Source of the DNA: Phoma sp. XZ068
Taxonomy: Eukaryota > Ascomycota > Dothideomycetes > Pleosporales > Didymellaceae
DNA length: 64,000 bases
Assembly: GCA_004835665.1 (NCBI GenBank)
Contig: RBKR01000019.1
Coordinates: 496,001 to 560,000 of the forward strand
Reading direction: 5' to 3'
The position numbers were made by a program, and so were the translations under genes. Below the pieces are notes generated by a model. That model was not told the origin of the DNA and searched no databases. It worked only from the letters and a program-made list of their open reading frames with translations. Below are positions 52,306 to 63,710 of the stretch, piece by piece (position 1 is the stretch's first letter; every line of letters starts with the position of its first letter).

Positions 52306-55300
52306 ATGTTGCGACGACTGAGCAAGCAACTGAACGATGAAAGAGACGGCATCAAACTAGAGCGGAAACGGAGCAAGAGAGAACGGATTTCTCAGTTCTT
52401 TCGTACAAGATCAATAAGGAAACAGAAGCCACTGCAGCACGATGAAGCACATGTACGCCCGCCCACGTTCCTGCGTTCTTTGTCTGCCTTGGAATCCCGC
52501 TGCACAAGCATTCCAGCTAACAATATAACCTGACTTTCAGTCAAAGACAAGTGCAGATGTATCAGGGTCTCTGCTCCAATCTCGAGGTCCTGCAGAACCC
52601 AACACAACGAATCCAGAGCCACCAAAGGCCTCTATCGACGCGCTGAACGCATCATCATTTGAAGAGACGACGGAAACACCTACCGCATCGACAATACCAG
52701 AAGAGAACCAACAGGAGGACATGAGTCAGGTCGCCCTGCGTCGGTCAGAGAGTTCTGTACATGCTTCACAGCTCGCTGCGTCCGCAGAGCAAGTCCAGGA
52801 AACACCGTCGCATTCTCGATCAAAAGTAGAGAGGGCCGAGGAGACCAACCATTTGACTGAAGAGGCTATACATGCGCTCTTCTCAGGCGCTCCAAGATTC
52901 AGTTTCAAAGTTGTGGACGGCCATCCGTTACCGAAGGTTCTATACCCGTGGGACACCGAAGTAAAACATGACGATGCCACCGATTCGATACATCCAGTAC
53001 AGCCATCTCACATGGCTGCAACAGCGCACAAGTACACTACAAATGGACAATCAGTACAGGGTAGCGAGAAAGAACACCAGGTGTACCAAGTGAACGCACT
53101 GGAGACACCAAGCTGGCTCAGTGCACAAGGAATTGAGCCAGGCAGTGTCGGCTTCACCCACTTTGTGGAACTACCCCGAGCAGACAACCTTATCACAGAT
53201 CCTCAATACGACGAAGCTAGTGAAGAATTCACTGAGACAACCAGGAACAAAGATCTCATGCAAACCAATCCTGAGCGCGTCGGCATACGTGCTGTGGATA
53301 TGAACTCGGTGTACGACCGCCTTATTGAGTTTCAGGATTTGTATGAAGCGTTCCAGCAAAGCCCAGAACGCATCACAATCCTCAACAACCAGAGTCCTGG
53401 CGACCTGTATGCACACCTCTTCAGTACATTCTTGACACCACCCGGCTATGGTGGAGCAAACCTCGACCCCACCGGACTGCAAGTTCAAATTTTTGCTCTC
53501 CTTAGAGTATTAAATCTGAGCGGCGTTTGGCATGACTTCAGCATCGTAGAGTGGAGAATCAGGCTTGGTCAGGTCCTCTTCAGCGACCCTGAATCTGTGC
53601 CTGAAGGAGAGCCCAGACCTCTGTGGACAGAACGCGACATATTGCTACTTCAAATCAGCTTATCCTGCGAGCTGTTGCTCAGATTAGATGCTATCTCAGC
53701 GACGACCGCTGGGGAGGTGGAAGACCAGACGCATGTTAGTGCTCGAGAAATAGAATCGTTCGCCAGCCTCACAACTAGAAAAACCGACTGGGATATGATA
53801 CTGGCACGCAGATTCCTGGAGAATATTCTGGTCATCAAGGGTGACGACAATGGTGCATTGACGCCAACTCCAGAACCACGCGGACTGTTTTCGATTCTCG
53901 GCGGGGGCACACCAAAGGAACTTCCCAGATCTGACATAATTTTGTTGCCGCAACATCAATCGCGTCAATTTTCAGGACTCCTCCACTTCGCAGAATCGAT
54001 AAAGTGGCCAACTACAGACTCAATCGTGAAATCGTTGGCCGAAAAGCTCGGAGTGTCCAATCAAAACATCGAACGGACATCGCAACCATCTTCTCCAAAC
54101 GCGTGGTCCTTCAATCCCACGACGCCTTCGGTTGTCAGTGTATATGGAACGCCCCTGCAGACCCCACGGTCAGCAAATCATCAATTAGATGACTATTTTG
54201 GGCGGGTCCAGAAACCAATAGTGAAGCGTAACAATTCACGGTCTCTCCGCGTTCCCCTATCCACGACGCTCCTCTCGCTAGAAGACAGTCCAAGGCCGAC
54301 AGTAGTTGACATTGGTGGGTGGCTCAGCCGCTCATTTCTCACAGGCTTAATATTGCCGGGCGAGTCTATCTGTCACTTTCTAATATCCACGCTCTTGGAA
54401 AACGATAAAGCTGCAATCTCTGCACTTGGTGACTCGGCAGACCTATATGGCGGTTTCGTCTATCACGACAAGACCTGGTGGAGTAAAGCCTCAATCGTTG
54501 GTCGAGTCTTCGCTTGTACTGAGAAAGCAGAAGAGTGTATGGGCTGGATCTATGTGGACATATTGCCAGATGGAGCGTTCGACGGTTGGCATGCCATACG
54601 CAGCGAACAATCTCCGATCCTGTCACGCATTACGCCGAAACAAGACGTTGTAGCAGCAGACTCATCTGCTCTACCAGTCGACACAAATGTCTCGATCAGA
54701 TCTACAGACCTGGTTATGCCCAAAGACCTTGAGCCTGTTCCCAATACACCAGTCCACTTCGCTCAGTGGGAATTGACGCCACTCAACAGTGATCTAATTG
54801 ATGATGACACGACGATAGGGCCCCCGAGCCAAAGCGATATACATACGCCATCGCTTACGTTCCAAACTGGGGTCGATCGTAAGGATCATGTTCTGGCACT
54901 CACTCAAGAAGTGCAGTTCGTGACCTCTTGGCCCTGCTTTACCCCAGCTTCCACATCGGTTATAAGTCCGCGACATGTGGCAAAACGTTCGTTGACAGGC
55001 ACGTTATCACACCAGTCTTCAAAACGAAGCGTCAGCACCAAACTATCCCGTCGCAACAGCCATGGCTTTGAACCTCTTCTATCACACCCCCCAGAAGCGG
55101 CAGATATTGGGCCGCAGCGTACCTATACCACAGAGTGGGACAGTGACCAAGCCAAATCCACAACGTTAGCGGGACCAGTGGTGGCACATCCTCTTCATGT
55201 GTCTTATCATCACAAGGTTGTGCCTGTCACGAGTGTTCTGGATGAGAACTTCATAACACCTTTCACAGTGTCTGCGAACAAGGTACCGACATGTTCGTCT

Positions 55301-55525
55301 TCTACCCTCTTGAGGGATGGGCATGACGAGGGTTCAGGTCACGACGACCATAAGACTGTGCTTGTTCTTGATGCGCGGGGCCCGCCAGACTGTCAATTAC
55401 TTGCAAGAGCTTGGTGCGCCGAGAAGGGTCTTCATGCATTGATTGGGCGCGTGGAGAGAACGTGCCTTGCTTGCTGCATTCGCGAAGCGCGCGGCTTGGG
55501 CATCAATATCGTGATCAGGATATAG
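52306..55525 (+). CDS. large fungal protein of unknown function
   Basis: Exons: 52306-52452, 52541-55525; 1043 residues. The first exon encodes a basic N-terminus (MLRRLSKQLNDERDGIKLERKRSKRERI, split here only for description). The middle part is globular and conserved-looking: IRAVDMNSVYDRLIEFQDLYEAF, TPPGYGGANLDPTGLQVQIFALLRV, DWDMILARRFLENILVI. A second globular block has GGWLSRSFLTGLILPGESICHFLISTLLEND and GRVFACTEKAEECMGWIYV. Disordered serine/threonine-rich linkers separate them and the end is cysteine-containing (ERTCLACCIREARGLG). I do not recognise a domain; it resembles large single-copy ascomycete proteins without known job. Confidence 0.75.
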
Positions 55526-55676
55526 ACAGTCATACATCAGATGCAGACCACGATGGACCCATTCAGGATGTTTGAAGATTAAAGAAAGAGTAACTGATTT
55601 ATCTTGATATACAGGCGCACATGTACGCGATACCCAATCAACCAATACAACGCATACTTTCTGTCATAATATTCCC

Positions 55677-57302
55677 TTACGCTGTCGGCGCATCAAGTTG
55701 ATAAGAACCCATCTTCCTCGGCGGTACACGAGCTGCAAACATAGTGTCGATCTCACGGTTCGTGCGCCCTTTGAGCTCCGGAACGTAGATCCACGCGCCG
55801 AATGTTGCAATTGCAGCGAGACCGCCGAATACGAAACCAACCTTTCCTTTCATGTTCCCTTCATCTGGGTTGACCATGTAAGGAATGGCAATGTTCATGA
55901 TGACACCGAGAATCGACTGGGTTGCCGTTGCGAGGGCGGTGGTGTGTGCGCGAAGACCCATACTGGATGTTTCGCCCAACAGTACGAAAGCCATAGCACC
56001 GATGGTCATGAAGTATACAAAAGCGTAGATGACGGTGCAGGAAGCCTGAACCCACTTTGATGGGCCGGTTGGTATGACGTCCATGATGCCAATCAGGAGC
56101 AGCAGTGCCGTAAGGGTTGCCATGCCACTAACGAAGACCTTGCGGCGGCCGAATGAGTCGACGACAAACCAACTGGCAATGTTTCCAGCAACACCACAAG
56201 CTGTAACACCGACACCGAGATCGAAGGATCGACTTGTATCCAAGCCAGCAAGTTGGAAGAAGTACGTGGAGTAGCCCAGCACGAAGACGATACCGACAAA
56301 GTGTTGGCATGCGAAGACTCCTGTCGAGATGCAACTGCGCAGAATGTTGGTTCCTCGGAAGCAATCGAGGAAGTTGGACTCCTTTAGGCTCTCCTCGTCC
56401 TGAATAGTGACTTTGAGAGTCGCAAGCTTATCGTTAAGATTAGTATTCTGGCCCCAAAGTCTCTGCAATGCGTTCAGAGCCTCACTATCCTTTCCCTTAC
56501 GGACCAAGTACCACGGAGACTCTGGTGTCCAGGGCAGGCCGCACAAGAGGAAGAGAGAGAAGAAAAGCTGGATAGCGAAGGGCGCAGCGTATGCCCATCG
56601 ATCAGTCCTCTCACCGAAGCCTTTGACAACCGCATTTGACAACAGCTGGCCGATGGCGATACCGAGATTGATGCCGGCGGTAGAGATACCTCGGAGGACC
56701 ACAGGTGCGATCTCACCACAGGCGAGAGGCCCGATCGTGAGGTAGAAGCCAAGGCCGAGTCCTAGGATAAGCTTCGAGGCAAGGAATGAACCCTTGCTAA
56801 GAGCAAACATCTCTCCGAAGGCACCGCCAGTGCAAAACAGGATACCGCAGAGCAGTGCAGCTCGTCGCCCAAACTTATCCGCAATCGTACTGCATGCAAA
56901 GCCACCAAACAGCATACCGACCGAACTGATCATGTTGAAGGCAGTTTGCCAACTGGCAGGCAGAATAGCTTCACCCTCGAAGATGTATCCGAAATCGCGG
57001 CGGAAGGAGGCGACAGAGATCATAGCGCCGTTGATTTGGGCATCGAATCCCCTGTTCGGGTGTGTAAGTCATTGTTTAAACATGGCATGCAGTTGGGCGC
57101 TCTCTTACCATCCTATGGCGCACATGGACCAGTAGAATGACCATCCAATGAGAGCTCGGTGGTTCTTCCAAACATCTCCGAGGGTGAGTTGGTGCTCAGT
57201 GATGTTGTCGGCAATGGCACCCTTGGCTTCGGTGACGCTGTGTCTCAGCTCGTTCGAGTTAATGGCTTCCTCATGGTGGATGACAGATGATGGCTTCTCC
57301 AT
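55677..57302 (-). CDS. MFS sugar transporter
   Basis: Exons: 57302-57109, 57051-55677; 522 residues, twelve membrane spans. Sugar-porter signatures: GWGFDAQINGAMIS at the splice junction, DKFGRRAALLCG after span 2, a repeat at DSFGRRKVF, PESPWYLVRKGK before the central loop, and PELKGRTNREID at the end (variant of PETKG). The overall look is that of fungal alpha-glucoside or hexose carriers at the plasma membrane; the exact sugar is not known. It is divergent from a Zn2Cys6 regulator 408 bp away and near a GH5 glycosidase, which suggests sugar uptake coupled to glycoside breakdown. Confidence 0.9.
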
Positions 57303-57710
57303 AGTGGGTAGGCTCGAGAACGAAGGGGTTCAGAACAAGAAAGGTGCTGCTCAAACTGTTGATCTTTTCCAGAAGGACATGACGTGTGACTTTATATTGA
57401 TGGGGAAGATGAGGCTTCGTTTTAAGGTGAGGCCTCGATGCGGAGAGATTCCAATAGCCCCGAAATGTCGCCTACGCACACGCGCAAGGGTGCCACATAT
57501 AAAGCCGAGAAACCTGGGGTAAAATGTGGAGGGCGATACTCCGCGACAATCTTTGAAGTCTAGGTCATTTTGGGACGGGTTGATCATGCCCGAAGTCTTG
57601 CCGACGCACCAAATCTAGCCATATCAAGTATGGCGAGCGTGACTGCCGCAAGATGAGCGACACTCCGCGCTTCTTGCTCCTCAATCACCCCCACCACTCC
57701 TGACCCCGAC
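57303..57710. promoter_or_regulatory. divergent promoter region between transporter and regulator
   Basis: 408 bp between the two start codons. A TATAAA reading towards the transporter lies at 57391-57396 (minus strand), 89 bp before its ATG; another reading towards the regulator lies at 57498-57503. The spacing fits one promoter each. Confidence 0.5.
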
Positions 57711-59664
57711 ATGGACTCGTCCCAGCATCACTCGACATCCCCACAGGTTCTCGTACCCATTATCAGTACTGGCCAGAAAAGACCCGCGCCACGTGGATCG
57801 GCGTCTTACCCCCGCAAACGCGCTGTAACTGCTTGCCAGGTTTGTCGAGCACGTCGGACCAAATGCGACAACGCAAAGCCGGCATGTTCATTTTGCGTCA
57901 AGGTTGGCGCAAAGTGTGTTCAGGCACCGGTAGATCTCTCTAGCTTTGACCCGGCGAGCCTCCAGATACTACAGCGACTTGACGACCTGGAACAGCTCGT
58001 TCGCGATGTCGGTGGCCTCAATCCTTCAAGCGAAGGACCCCCTGAGCCGGTACCGAATGAAACAAGACCAGATCGATCGCAGGTCCTGCCATGCTCGATC
58101 GATGCGATCTTGGGATGGGAGCCGTTAAGGAGATTGCGCGCAGAACAGGAATTGAACTGTCCAGCATTTCCTTGCACCACTAGGTCAGCTTTGGAGATGA
58201 CAACCTCTCCTCCAATATCTGGTCTCGAAGAGTTTGAGCCTCATCGGATCCGGCTGTTACTCGACAACTTCTTCAACTACGTACATGTGAAGAACCCAGT
58301 ACTGGACGAGCAGCAGACAAGAAGGACTGTAAATCGAGTATGCTTGCACGGTATAGATTGGTCGCCAGATGCATGTCTTGCCCTACTCGTTTGTGCGCTC
58401 GGTATCATAGCCACACCACTCGATGGAGGGTACGTTCACCGTGATTCAGAAGCATATCGTACTGCAGAATCTTTCTTCGTAGCCGCCAAAAAGAGGCTCG
58501 GTCTCCTTCTAGGCACATCTAGTCTTATTGAGGCACAGTGTATGTTCTTTGCTGTAAGTTCCACTGCGATATGTGTCAAAGTAAATTATAAGGCTAAACT
58601 ATGTTTCAGGGCGTCTACTGCATGTGTAAGTCTATCTTGACTCGAAGCGAAACTTGGGGACTAGACTGATACCTTGCGCAGGCACATTTGATAGGATGCC
58701 AGCCTGGCGGTATTTTATGCAGTCATTAGCTTGCTGCCAAACTTTCCAGTCTTTGATAGCCTTCAGACAAGAGTATGGTGAGCAGCTAGACGAAGCAGGG
58801 CGTCGTTCAGCAGCTGCTGAGCAAGCCATTTATTGGTCGGCATGGAAGTCCGAAAGAGAGGTGAATGACGACCTAAATTTGCCTGGCTTTCTGTTCTCTG
58901 AAATCGATATCGCGGGATATCCACCTTTCTTCCCGACTCCGCCGACGCATGATGGCGAAAGGCCGAGGTCGGTCAACACGGAGACGGAGACACGCGAGCA
59001 AATGTCTTGGTATTTCTACCTTTCTGAGATCTCGCTACTGCGATTGTGGCGCCGTATGGCCAAGGAGGTCATGGCATATACACCAGCTCCAGGGCAGAGC
59101 CACATCTCGGGGCTTGCTCACGGAGTCGCAGACCGCGAATCTCAGATACTAGACTGGATTCAAGCTTTGCCTGCAAATATGTCTCTACAAGCACCGGCAG
59201 AAGAAGATGAGGTTTGCCGCTTTGTTCTGCGTGGGCATCTCATCAATGTGTGGGAGATACTGTATTGGCCATTTGTGAGCTTCGCCATACAGTCGGGCTC
59301 ACGCAGCGAAGACGAGCCACTCCTACAGCAATTGGCTAACAAAGGTCTTCAAATACATGTGAAACGGATCCATGTAAATCGTCCTGGGTTCTCCCATCGA
59401 CATCATGGCACCTTTGGTTTAATCAAGTCCTGCTCTCGGAGTGCGCTCATTCTGCTCGCTGCCGCGAGTAGCTCCGCTTTCGCTGCATACGGAGACGAAG
59501 AATTCTACGAGCACGAAGATATGTACCGTATGCCGAGCGGATGGCAAGAAGCCGTCGAAGAGGTTATGCGGCTACTTGAAGCTTGGGAGCATGAGTCGGC
59601 TGATCTTTCGACTATGGTCGCGACTCTTCGCCTACTGTACCGCAATTGGTTGGTGATGGCTTGA
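57711..59664 (+). CDS. Zn2Cys6 fungal transcription factor
   Basis: Exons: 57711-58553, 58610-58625, 58682-59664; 613 residues. The zinc cluster is C42, C45, C52, C59, C62, C69 (ACQVCRARRTKC ... ACSFCVKVGAKC) with a short dimerisation-like stretch after it (LQILQRLDDLEQLVRDV). The middle-homology region follows (LLLDNFFNYVHVKNPVLDE, FFVAAKKRLGLLLGTSSLIEAQ, WYFYLSEISLLRLWRRM). The second exon is only 16 nt and is needed to keep the phase between FFA and TFDRMPAWRYF. From its position it probably controls the divergent sugar transporter and perhaps the GH5 gene downstream; this is an inference. Confidence 0.88.
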
Positions 59665-60038
59665 CACACAAAGTCTAAACATTACAATCTAGTGAATTCA
59701 GGCAAATAGTAAATCACGGCTAATAACGACTTGTACTCTTCAACATGCCGAACATGCTACCGTTGTTGTGTTGTGGCACATGCGATCGGATGAAGCCGAA
59801 CCGATCTTACCTAATGCGACCGGCTTCCCCACACGTCGCGGAGTGTCGGGAGCCGCATCGACTTCGGTCCACCTTACGTCAAGGCAATGGCCCCAAGAAA
59901 CTGAGCTAAGAATCAATGTGCAAGCTATTTGAGACTCCGACTTCCTCTATAGACTTCGGCACTCAACTCCTGTTGACATTTCAGCGTTTTGGATTCCTCA
60001 TTTCTGAACCTCATTCTTTCTAACTAATTGTTCATATC
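59665..60038. other. intergenic, upstream of the GH5 gene
   Basis: 374 bp, GH5 promoter and regulator 3' flank. No CGG-type half-site pair stood out clearly enough to call. Confidence 0.4.
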
Positions 60039-61490
60039 ATGGCTATCCACACCCTAAACCCACCCTGCCAACCGCTGCGAGTTGCTGGCGATGCTGTTGT
60101 TGATGCTGCTGGCCAGCGTGTGGTGCTGAAGGGCACAGCTCTTGGTGGCTACCTCAACATGGAGAACTTCATTACTGGTTACCCTGGCCATGAAGTTGAG
60201 CACCGAGCCGCACTTGCTGGGGTTTTGGGAAAGGAGAAGGCACAGTACTTCTTCGATCGGTTACTGCATTATTTCTTCACCGAAGCCGATGCAGAGTTCT
60301 TCGCCTCACTAGGCATGAACTGCATCCGCCTCCCATTCAACTACCGCCATTTCATCGACGACCAGGACCCGACACACTTCAAGAAGGAGGGCTTCGCACT
60401 CCTCGATCGTGTCGTCAACATCTGTACTAAGTACAACTTGTACGTGGTTCTAGATCTTCACGCTGCCCCAGGTGGTCAGAACCAGGATTGGCACGCCGAC
60501 AGTGGTCTCAACAAGGCCATGTTCTGGGAATTCCGGGTGTTCCAAGATCAAGCCATCGAACTATGGAAAGCCATTGCAGCACACTACAAGGGCAACCCAG
60601 TAATCTGTGGCTACAACCTACTCAACGAGCCTGCAGACCCTGAGCACGTTCGATTGATTTCATGGTACGAGCGCGCAGAGAAGGCCATTCGGGCTGTAGA
60701 CCCCGACACAATGCTCTTCATCGACGGCAACACATACGCAATGGACTTCACATACTTCCAGAACGTTTTGCCAAACGCGGTGTACGCATGTCACGACTAC
60801 GCAATGTTCGGTTTCCCAATCCCCGGGCAACCCCTGTACTCCGGCAGCGACGAGCACAAGGGCAAACTCAAGCGACAGTTTGACCGCAAGTCCTTCTTCA
60901 TGAAGGAGAACAAGGTTCCAATCTGGAACGGCGAGTTCGGGCCTGTATACGCCAATGAGATCACCGACCCAGAGGCAGAGAAGGTCAACAACGCGCGGTA
61001 CCACATGTTGGAGGACCAGCTGAGCCTCTACGACGAAGACAAGATCAGCTGGAGCATCTGGCTCTACAAGGACATTGGCTACCAGGGCATGGTCTATCTC
61101 AACCCAGACACGCCATACATGAAGCTCATTGCGCCATTTGTGGCCAAGAAGCAGAAGCTCGCTCTCGACTTCTGGGGCTGTGTGGATAAGGAGGGCGTCA
61201 AGGACGTGTATGGGCCCTTTGTTGAGGGCCTGAAGAAGATGGTGCCCGAGCACATCCAGAAGAAGAAGTACCCGCACATTTGGACTTTCGACAGGCAAAT
61301 AGAGAGGGCGGTCAGGGAGTGCTTAATGAGCGAGTACTTGGGGTGGGAGTTCGCAGAGCTGTTTGAGGGAAAGACAGAGGAGGAGCTGGAGGAGCTGGCG
61401 AAGAGCTTCTCGTTTGAGAACTGCATCAAGCGAGATGGGCTGAACAAGATCCTACAAGCCGATGGCCAGAGGCCAACGAAATATGCTTGA
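60039..61490 (+). CDS. intracellular GH5 family glycosidase (beta-glucosidase/exo-glucanase type)
   Basis: Single exon, 483 residues, no signal peptide. GH5 barrel landmarks: VVLKGTALGGYLNMENFITG, MNCIRLPFNYRHF, LYVVLDLHAAPGGQNQDWH, GYNLLNEP with the acid/base Glu at about 197, HDYAMFGFP, and WNGEFGP with the nucleophile Glu at about 299, then ISWSIWLYKDIG. This is the cytosolic group related to fungal exo-beta-1,3-glucanases and steryl-glucosidases; the lack of a signal peptide points to an internal glycoside or glycolipid. Next to the transporter and regulator it may handle an imported glycoside. The exact substrate is unknown. Confidence 0.88.
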   Translation: MAIHTLNPPCQPLRVAGDAVVDAAGQRVVLKGTALGGYLNMENFITGYPGHEVEHRAALAGVLGKEKAQYFFDRLLHYFFTEADAEFFASLGMNCIRLPFNYRHFIDDQDPTHFKKEGFALLDRVVNICTKYNLYVVLDLHAAPGGQNQDWHADSGLNKAMFWEFRVFQDQAIELWKAIAAHYKGNPVICGYNLLNEPADPEHVRLISWYERAEKAIRAVDPDTMLFIDGNTYAMDFTYFQNVLPNAVYACHDYAMFGFPIPGQPLYSGSDEHKGKLKRQFDRKSFFMKENKVPIWNGEFGPVYANEITDPEAEKVNNARYHMLEDQLSLYDEDKISWSIWLYKDIGYQGMVYLNPDTPYMKLIAPFVAKKQKLALDFWGCVDKEGVKDVYGPFVEGLKKMVPEHIQKKKYPHIWTFDRQIERAVRECLMSEYLGWEFAELFEGKTEEELEELAKSFSFENCIKRDGLNKILQADGQRPTKYA

Positions 61491-61914
61491 GGGCTGCTAA
61501 TTCTTTGAATCCGTTAGTTATTTTCCACGTCTTCGAAAAATATCGAATCGTGTGACGCATATCATGAGGGTCGGGCATTTTGTATAGAACAGCTAGAGGC
61601 TACAATCATAAAGACTTTTTGCAATACAACTAATTTCAAAATCATTTGCACCTAAACTCACATCTCACTTTCGGTACTCTTTGCTTCATCTCGGTTAACC
61701 CTATTCGCTTTGATATCTATCAAGCGTCCTGCAGTCATGATGACCTGCTCTACGGCGGGCTTCACCGGTGGAGTTGCTGTTAGCTCTTCAGTACCTGCAT
61801 TCATACTTGCATGTAATTTTCCTTTCGATAATTTTCAAGCTGCATGCGCTGTTTACTGCCTCTAAATCGTTAAGTTTCTTGACGAGGTTTTATTCTCATT
61901 ACGATATAACTGCT
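61491..61914. other. tail-to-tail intergenic stretch
   Basis: 424 bp between the GH5 stop and the GNAT stop. Nothing recognised. Confidence 0.5.
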
Positions 61915-62667
61915 CTACGCAGCCTTCTCCCACTCCGTCTCACTAGGCTCCTTCCAGTACTGCGTACCACTTTCTCTGAACCCCATCTTTTGCAAGACCT
62001 TCCCACTTCTCGTATTTGTCTTCTCTGTTTCCGCAATAAATCGAGTGACTCCCCTCTCACGGGCTGCCCACTGCATCACGGCTCTCGCTGCTTCTCCAGC
62101 TACTCCTTTGCCCCAGTAGTTACCATGTACACCATATCTAAGCTCGACCATCTCTTGCCATGGCGGCAGCGGCTCATCGCCCGCGACCCGCTCGGGCATC
62201 GACGTTGTTGTTGCGTCCCGAACACCTGCATACCCCACCCACTCGACCTCATTCAGGATCTGAGAACTCAATCCGCCGGTTGACGTGTTCGACATGCCAT
62301 CGTCAATGATCTCCACAAGCCTTAAACTTTCCGCTCCTTCCAGTATCCTCCCCACGTTGTCCGGAACTATATCTGCACCGTCTCTTTTACGCAGTGCGAC
62401 TGCAAAATCCCCCAGTCCCCTTTTCTTCCAGCATCTTTCTAGGTCACGTGTGAGAATGACATTCATCGTCTCTTCGTCACTCCATTCGCGAGCGAGAAAG
62501 TGCGGTCCAAATGCCATCTGGCAGAACGCTTCGCTGGCGTGTAAGCCGCCATACAGCTGGACGTAAGCGCCACACTGAATCGCAAGAGCTGTTGGCACAA
62601 CGATGAGGCGCTCCGTGAGCAGAATAAACGGGGGGCTGTGGAGGTAGTCGGTAAGCTGAAGAGCCAT
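61915..62667 (-). CDS. GNAT family N-acetyltransferase
   Basis: Single exon, 250 residues. Starts LTERLIVVPT (typical TERL start of RimJ/RimL-like acetyltransferases). It contains VGYAGVRDA, ELRYGVHGNYWGKGVAGEAARAV, which is the acetyl-CoA loop (GKGVAGEA), and ETEKTNTRSGKVLQKMGFRESG, the usual asparagine-containing end of the fold. The target may be a small molecule or protein; not known. It is convergent with the GH5 gene. Confidence 0.85.
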   Translation of the reverse strand: MALQLTDYLHSPPFILLTERLIVVPTALAIQCGAYVQLYGGLHASEAFCQMAFGPHFLAREWSDEETMNVILTRDLERCWKKRGLGDFAVALRKRDGADIVPDNVGRILEGAESLRLVEIIDDGMSNTSTGGLSSQILNEVEWVGYAGVRDATTTSMPERVAGDEPLPPWQEMVELRYGVHGNYWGKGVAGEAARAVMQWAARERGVTRFIAETEKTNTRSGKVLQKMGFRESGTQYWKEPSETEWEKAA

Positions 62668-63199
62668 GGCTGACGGCGTAGTATCAGGTGGTGTGTGTAA
62701 TGCAAACGGTAGAATGCATGCAGTTTAGATTGAAGGAAACAAGCTTTCAAAGCAATTTTGGCGGTGGTGGTGCTAGCCATGCCCACACTCGGCCTGGCGC
62801 CATAGCACCAGCACACCCAAGGTGATCCCACAAGCCTCGTCTTCACACCATCAAGCACACCAAGCTTACCGGTGTGCGTCAAAAGGGAACAATACGGGGC
62901 GTGAGGAGGCTCAGTCATGGCTGTGCAGGGGCAAGCGTACGCTCATTGGCGGGTATGTGCTCAAGCGAGCCTAGTGCGGTTAGACCCAGTCCACCAGCGC
63001 TGGACGCCTGTAGCATCATCAGATCCTCATCTTATCTGGCTTCAGCCTCTTATTTGTTCTAATTTGGGCGCGTGGAGAAGGCGAGGTTTAAAGCTTCTAC
63101 ATCACACTTACTTTTTTTTTTCAAGCCTTGAATTCCTTCGTTTCGTTGTCACTACACTTTTTGCTTCACCGGTCTACACTTGACAACACAAACTTCAAC
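62668..63199. promoter_or_regulatory. divergent intergenic region
   Basis: 532 bp between the GNAT start and the cysteine-rich gene. A run of nine T lies at about 63112-63120. No specific element is named. Confidence 0.4.
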
Positions 63200-63466
63200 A
63201 TGAATTACGCACCAGTTTCTGACCCAGAGGATTATGGCATGGCGCAGTCTCAGAATATGGATGATGTGGGCTCGCGGATCAATCGCTGCTGTGATCGCTC
63301 TGGACCGTGGGGCGTTGATATTTTCGCCAGCTGCATTGCCGGCTGCTGGGGCGGCATCATGGCATGTTTCGATGGCTGCGGCGAGTGTTGCAGCGAGTGC
63401 TGTAGCGGGTGTGGAGACTGTTGTGGAGAATGCTGCAACGGCATTGGCGGCTGCTGCATCAATTGA
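63200..63466 (+). CDS. small cysteine-rich protein, 17 Cys in 88 residues
   Basis: Single exon. Begins MNYAPVSDPEDYGMAQ, so no classical signal peptide. After RINRCCDRSG comes a hydrophobic stretch (GVDIFASCIAGCWGGIMACF) and a C-terminal block of CC pairs spaced by four to five residues (GCGECCSECC, GCGDCCGECC, ending GGCCIN). The CC pairs resemble metallothioneins or the palmitoylated cysteine-rich membrane modules (CYSTM-like) of small fungal stress proteins. The plus-strand neighbour in another frame (63234-63482) is a shadow. Function unknown. Confidence 0.7.
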   Translation: MNYAPVSDPEDYGMAQSQNMDDVGSRINRCCDRSGPWGVDIFASCIAGCWGGIMACFDGCGECCSECCSGCGDCCGECCNGIGGCCIN

Positions 63467-63710
63467 GCGATGCGTTTCTTAAGAGTCGGGATTGCGGGCA
63501 ACTGCGTTGAGATGGAAGTGGAAAGACTGAAAGGAAGGACAGTAGCTGCCGTACTCCTGCGTGTTTCCAGATGGGAGCTCCTGCGGTATGGGTACGGCCA
63601 AGGTCATTTGGCTCTGCTCGCCTTGGATTCTCAAACCACACTCATACCACTCCGCCATCATTACTGATATATCTCACCCACGGATCGTTACCGCAATTAT
63701 TCTCACCGAG

